The position numbers and the translations under genes were made by a program. The notes under the pieces are model-generated. The model ran no database searches. It saw only the letters and a program-made list of their open reading frames with translations, and was not told the DNA's origin. DNA of 64,000 nucleotides from Xiphydria camelus (lineage: Eukaryota; Arthropoda; Insecta; Hymenoptera; Xiphydriidae), in NCBI GenBank assembly GCA_963678675.1, contig OY783197.1, positions 18,825,444 through 18,889,443 on the forward strand, written 5' to 3'. Positions 59,721-64,000 of this stretch are shown here, piece by piece. Numbering within the stretch: the first letter of the stretch is position 1; every line of letters starts with the position of its first letter.

Positions 59721-60316
59721 TTACTCCGCCGATCGATGCCAATAGGGGCCCGCCGACGGCAGTGGTAACGGCCAGTTGCCGTCAGACCGAGAGGCGGCTC
59801 TGAGACGATCACAGGAGACTGCAGTTTTGCTATTAGCTCAGATAGAAGAAGTCTCTCAAGCTTTAACAGTTAAGAAGGTCGAAGAGATTGTACGATTTAC
59901 ATTTGCATTCGCGGCATGTAAAGCAGACATGTGTAACACGCCGTTAAACGGGCGTATGCGAAATTTCGAACGGCTGTAATTCGCTTGGGATAACCGCCGT
60001 TCAATTAATTCGTATAATGGTGGTTCATGCGCGTTGACGCGTTAGCTCATCGAATATTGAAAATACGTCGAAAAGGGGGGAGATTACAGACGACCCGAGG
60101 GTGCGAATCGCCCTCGCGCGCTGCCACAATGGATGGCCCGAAATGGAAGTCGCGTCGTATAGTGATTCGGGACTCGCCGCCGGGGCGCTTTGCGATATCG
60201 TTTCGGCGCACGAACCGGCGGAGAGCGTCGAATTTGCTCGCTCGCTCGAGGTCGCTTTTGACTCTCTGCGACGTCGCGGGAGGACGGGTTATTGCTTCTT
60301 ATACGGTGCGGATCTA

Positions 60317-60559
60317 CACGGAAAAAAAATTAATCGTAGCATTTACAAAGTTTCTGGTAAATTTCGAGACAAGGCCAATTTAGTGTAACGATATAATAAC
60401 TACAATTTTTTAGTAAAAAATTCTAGTAAAACCTGTAGAAGTGGCTAACACTGCTGTAATTTCTACTAAAAAAATTGTAATTATCATAACAATAAATTAG
60501 CCTTGTCTCGAAATTTGTCAGAAACTTTGTAAAAATGCTACGATTAATTTTTTCCCGTG
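60317..60559. mobile_element. MITE family B, copy 2, intact with TA target
   Basis: TA CACGGAAAAAAAATTAATCG opens it and CGATTAATTTTTTCCCGTG TA closes it. Inner CATTTACAAAG/CTTTGTAAAAATG and TGTAACGATA/TATCATAACA pairs match the copies at 42.6 and 63.4 kb. Confidence 0.8.
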
Positions 60560-60921
60560 TATTTCAACAATCTTAAATTTCCCGTGTATTTTTTTGGCGA
60601 TGTATATTTTTTTCCTGCAAAAGCCGAAACATTTTTAATTGAATTTAAAATTACTCAGTCCACATAGAATTTGATTTCTTAATTCTAATATAATTCGAAC
60701 TTTAGTCGCGTTGTTATTCTAAATAAAAAATATATAATAACAACGCAAAATATCACAGTAAACTTTATTATCGTGTAACAACTGAATCATAATGTAAAAC
60801 CGGGCGTTTTTACTCGACTTCCTCTCCTTTTCACGCCCCAGCAAAGAGTCAAGAGCAAATCTTTCGCGCGAACAACTGTCGAGCGAATTTAGAGCGCCCC
60901 GCGCGCGCGCGCACGATAATA

Positions 60922-61842
60922 CCAGATGTGTCGGTAATTCCTTTCCGGTTTTTTCGTTAAAGAAAACACGTTACTTACAATGGATAGTTCAAATTTATTT
61001 ATTCAAAGTATTGGCCATTTGGTTCTATACATTTTGCCCATCTCTTAGGCAATTTATGGATGCCATTCCAAAAGAGCAGTTTCTCCTTTGAGCTAAACCA
61101 TTCATCGAGCCATTTTTTAATTTCTTCGAAATCGGCGAAGTGCTGCTCTGCAAGCGCTCGCCCCATCGATGCGAAAAGGTGGTAGTCGGATGGAGCCAGA
61201 TCTGGAGAGTACGGCGGGTGCGATAAAACTTCCCAACCAAGTGATTTCAACACTTCTTTGACTCGTTTTGCTGTATGAGACGGCGCGTTGTCATGCTGCA
61301 AAATCATATGGCACCCGTCTTCCCATCTTTTGGATCTTTCCCATCGCTCGTAATCGTTCACAAATTGCTACTCGGCTCACATTCAACTTTTCTGCCAATT
61401 GTTTTTGAGTTTGTGTTGGGTCTTCAACCAATAACTCCTGCAATTCCACATCTTCAAACGTTTCGGCCTACCAGGACGTTCTTCGTCTTGAACGTTGAAA
61501 TCACCACATTTGAATTGTTGAAACCACGTTTCACATGTTCTTATGGTTGGCGCATGTTCACCGTAAGTCTCTACCAGCAAACTATAACTTTCAGCGGCTT
61601 TTTTCTTTAGATGAAACAAGAAAAGTAATGCGTGCCGCAAATGCACGTTTTCAGGCACAAAACTCGACATTTTCAGAAAATTATAAATCTATAACGCTGT
61701 TATTTTGGCGGAACGTAACTTGTGTAGTATTGAGGTTAATGTCAGTAGAATAAAATGACATATGTATCAAATCATAATATTTCATACTTATAGCTAATGA
61801 CATCTGTTACGAAAACCGGAAAGGAATTACCGACACACCTGG
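60922..61842 (-). mobile_element. Deleted mariner transposon
   Basis: The element is 921 bp with imperfect terminal repeats of about 30 bp (CCAGATGTGTCGGTAATTCC at the left; GGAATTACCGACACACCTGG at the right) and TA on both sides. The transposase, read on the minus strand, is broken. An N-terminal part at 61670-61383 holds the helix-turn-helix region (TWFQQFKCGDFNVQDEERPG) and shifts frame after GRPKRL. The C-terminal part at 61361-60999 holds HDNAPSHTA and HPPYSPDLAPSDYHLF, the second and third catalytic Asp of a D,D34D mariner. About 380 bp including the first catalytic Asp are missing compared with a full 1.3 kb mariner, so it cannot make active enzyme. Confidence 0.9.
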
Positions 61843-62438
61843 TAAATTCACAGCCCCTTCTCGAGAACTCTCCCGCGCTGCGCTTGCACCATCGCCGACC
61901 GGTAGTGCGCGAACTTACGTGCAGCGAAATGACGCGAACGAATGCGCTGCGCGGGTTATGGGACGTGCAGATGTGCGAGCGCGATATGGCGAGGTCGTTC
62001 CGCGCGAGTCACGAGTGCAAAATCGTTATATGCACCGTCCACGGAACCTTCGCACGCTTGCCGGTCATCGGCGAGTCGTTTCGTGCCGCTCTGCCGCTCG
62101 CGAAAATTTTCTCCGTTTCCCCTCGATCTCTATATAGGCTTTCGAGAAGGTGTACAAATGACGGTGCGACTGTATATTGGTATAATCACTCGTACGTCTA
62201 AACCAATTGAAGTATATCGGAAATCGGATATCCTCCGCATGGATTTCTCGCTGTGTCGAGGAGAGGAATCCGTCTCAAGGTGCGTTTCGATGTAGTAGTA
62301 CGTAAGTTCAGGCCGGGACTTCGTGCCTCGCGTTGGAGTCGAGAGTTCTTGTGAAAAATGCCGTCGCGTGACCGCAATCGGTCGGGGGCGGGTTAACGCC
62401 TCGTCGTCGTCAACGTCGTCATTTTGTATAGAGGGAGG

Positions 62439-62469
<31 letters not shown>

Positions 62470-63377
62470 GGTATCTATTCGATTTATGACTGGAAGGGGA
62501 TTCCAAAGAATTCTTATATGTGTATGGAGAAACTGTGGGTATGTTGCAACTGTGTATGGAAAAATATACGGATGTTATATCGCATCGAGCTCCGAAGTAT
62601 CTTTCTACACGATACAAAACAAATATAAATGTGAGGGTAGTAAAACAAAAACAGGTAATACGTATTTATTTTAATAGACCTTACGGAAACGTTGCAAACT
62701 TTCGTGCGAATATAAAATCAGGATGATAAAGTAAAAAATATAAAAATAACTAAGCTTACGCGAAAAATATAAAATACGCCATACAAATTGCTAGGTACGT
62801 GTAACATATTATAATATCACTGCAATGCCAGCGCTCTTGCCGAAGAGTTCAACGGACGTGAAAGAGGAAGATATACGTATAGAGGACGCGGAGTTATTTG
62901 TTATCATCGCAGGGTGAATTGGTGGATGGGATATCGGGAAAATGGTGACCGTATAGATATATAACAGGGGAAGCCGCAGGACGGCGAGCAAGAGTCGACC
63001 GTAACGGTGGAAGCGGTGGCGGGAATCAATATCGCGCACCCTTGCGGACCGGAGCAACGCGGGGGTGGTTTTGCCCCCCGATGGTCTGGTTGCCCCATCC
63101 TCCTCTTTCCCTCCCTCGTACACCGCGGTATACAAGGTCCCGGCCGTTCTCCCTTTCCGTTTAATTTCAATGAGGTTTAGGATATCGTTCTGTTTTATAG
63201 ATATGGGATGTTTTTTTTTATAGATCTAACTGCAGGATGTTTTTATCGTGGAACGATAATAGCCACTGTTCAGCGGTTAAGTGAAAAATAGGATTGTAAG
63301 AAAATTCAATTAACATTCAATCGTTGTTCGATTATCTTATAAACACAAAGGTCTGTATAGATACGAATATTTTGGTA
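61843..63377. other. CpG-rich and low-complexity intergenic DNA
   Basis: Open frames at 61.8-62.3 kb and 62.8-63.17 kb have no recognisable relatives and run on both strands, as expected of CpG-rich non-coding DNA. It could include a distant BCOR promoter. Confidence 0.3.
62431..62469 (+). repeat. GA-rich microsatellite
   Basis: A GAGGGAGGGAGAG lead-in is followed by about ten GA units. Confidence 0.85.
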
Positions 63378-63587
63378 TACGGGAAACAAAAATAAATTGT
63401 AGCATTTACAAAGTTTGGGGCAAGACCGATTTATTGTTACGATAACTGTACCTACTTTTAGTAAACGTTACAGCAACTTCTATAAGTTTAAGGTTATAAC
63501 TAAAACCATAGTCATCGTAACAATAAATTGGCCTTATCCCGAGATTTACCATAAGCTTTGTAAATCCTACGATTTATTTTTGCCATG
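63378..63587. mobile_element. MITE family B, copy 3
   Basis: ACGGGAAACAAAAATAAATT at the left and GATTTATTTTTGCCATG at the right form the ends. Inner TTATTGTTACGATAACTG and CATCGTAACAATAAATTGG match the other two copies. Confidence 0.7.
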
Positions 63588-64000
63588 TACTTAAATGACG
63601 TTTTTATTAATTTTATTACGCACGAGTAAGATGCTTGACTCTACGTATAGAATAATCGAAGAACTTGACATTTCATTTATAAATCTCTAACTTCGCTCCA
63701 ACTTCTTCTGAAAGTCCATACAAAAATAAAACCACCTATAACTCTGACACTGACTTCTCCCCTCATAAAGCCCTACACCACATTCTCAAAAATAATTACC
63801 CGCACTGCCGACGACCGAGGGAATTACGCCGGCATAATTTATCGACCCCTCGTTTCTTCGCAATTACGGAGAAAGGTTGTATAATCTACACAGGCGGACG
63901 AGGAAGTTCGAGAAAAGTCGGATTCTCGAGATAACATTACAAATTCAAGCTCGAACTTATCTCCATCAGTTTACCCCTCCCCCTCTCTCTCTATCTCTCC
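63588..64000. other. Right edge of window, nothing recognised
   Basis: This is AT-rich to mixed sequence without a supported feature. It ends in a CT-rich tract that runs out of the window. Confidence 0.3.

Larger units (their letters stand above)
57605..60316. other. Upstream region of BCOR
   Basis: The minus strand at 57605 is a splice acceptor (TGTTACAG), so BCOR has at least one upstream non-coding exon, which I cannot place. Besides the listed MITEs no gene is supported. Open frames at 58.66-59.1 and 60.03-60.38 kb resemble no known protein. Confidence 0.4.

Noticed and set aside
61797..62295. Open frames of 117-134 codons in three frames next to the mariner
   Set aside because: Several frames are open together because of CpG-rich composition, and one begins inside the mariner terminus.

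Overview
The window is nuclear DNA of an insect, most likely a hymenopteran and possibly an ant. The evidence is multi-exon genes with short AT-rich introns, GT-AG splice sites, CpG-rich coding and flanking DNA, proteins that read as insect orthologues, and many short inverted-repeat transposon relics with TA target sites, including a mariner copy. The ant assignment is inference. No bacterial, viral or organellar genes, tRNA genes, rRNA genes or CRISPR arrays were seen.

Layout. (1) 238-1042, minus: first four coding exons of the cytoplasmic dynein intermediate chain (sw/Dync1i); the rest lies left of the window. (2) 2263-3139, plus: a compact three-exon MIC13/QIL1 gene, divergent from dynein. 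(3) 4011-10735, plus: a 19-exon receptor with four Ig domains, five FN3 domains, one TM segment and a cytoplasmic tail, of the protogenin/DCC-subclass type. (4) 10736-18906: 8 kb with no gene recognised. (5) 18907-20833, minus: a six-exon extended SDR (NAD-dependent epimerase/dehydratase-like, 359 aa). (6) 21.7-23.0 kb: coiled-coil coding fragments interrupted by small inverted-repeat elements. (7) 24970-33178, minus: a ten-exon laccase-like multicopper oxidase of 725 aa with all copper ligands and a hydrophobic C-terminal tail. (8) 33.2-49.0 kb: gene-poor DNA full of nested palindromic elements. (9) 49005-57586, minus: the insect BCOR homologue (about 2,590 aa, ankyrin repeats plus PUFD domain, a PRC1.1 subunit). 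(10) 57.6-64.0 kb: upstream DNA with several MITEs and a deleted mariner.

The genes do not form a pathway; they are ordinary housekeeping, developmental and chromatin neighbours. The striking part is the repeat landscape. A family of about 90-110 bp hairpins with a GGCCCCTCG core occurs eight times between 24.0 and 44.2 kb. Two copies sit in one intron of the multicopper oxidase gene and one begins about 30 nt after its stop codon. In three copies the lower stem differs in sequence but stays complementary. Further groups are a cluster of nested 80 bp perfect hairpins at 33.75-34.20 kb, a CACNGAGAAAA-ended TA-target MITE group, CAGGGTGT-ended elements with arms of about 90 bp, and several nested insertions.

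Exon coordinates were worked out by hand from reading frame and splice consensus. They may be off by a base or by an alternative splice site. Phase was checked across every junction listed.
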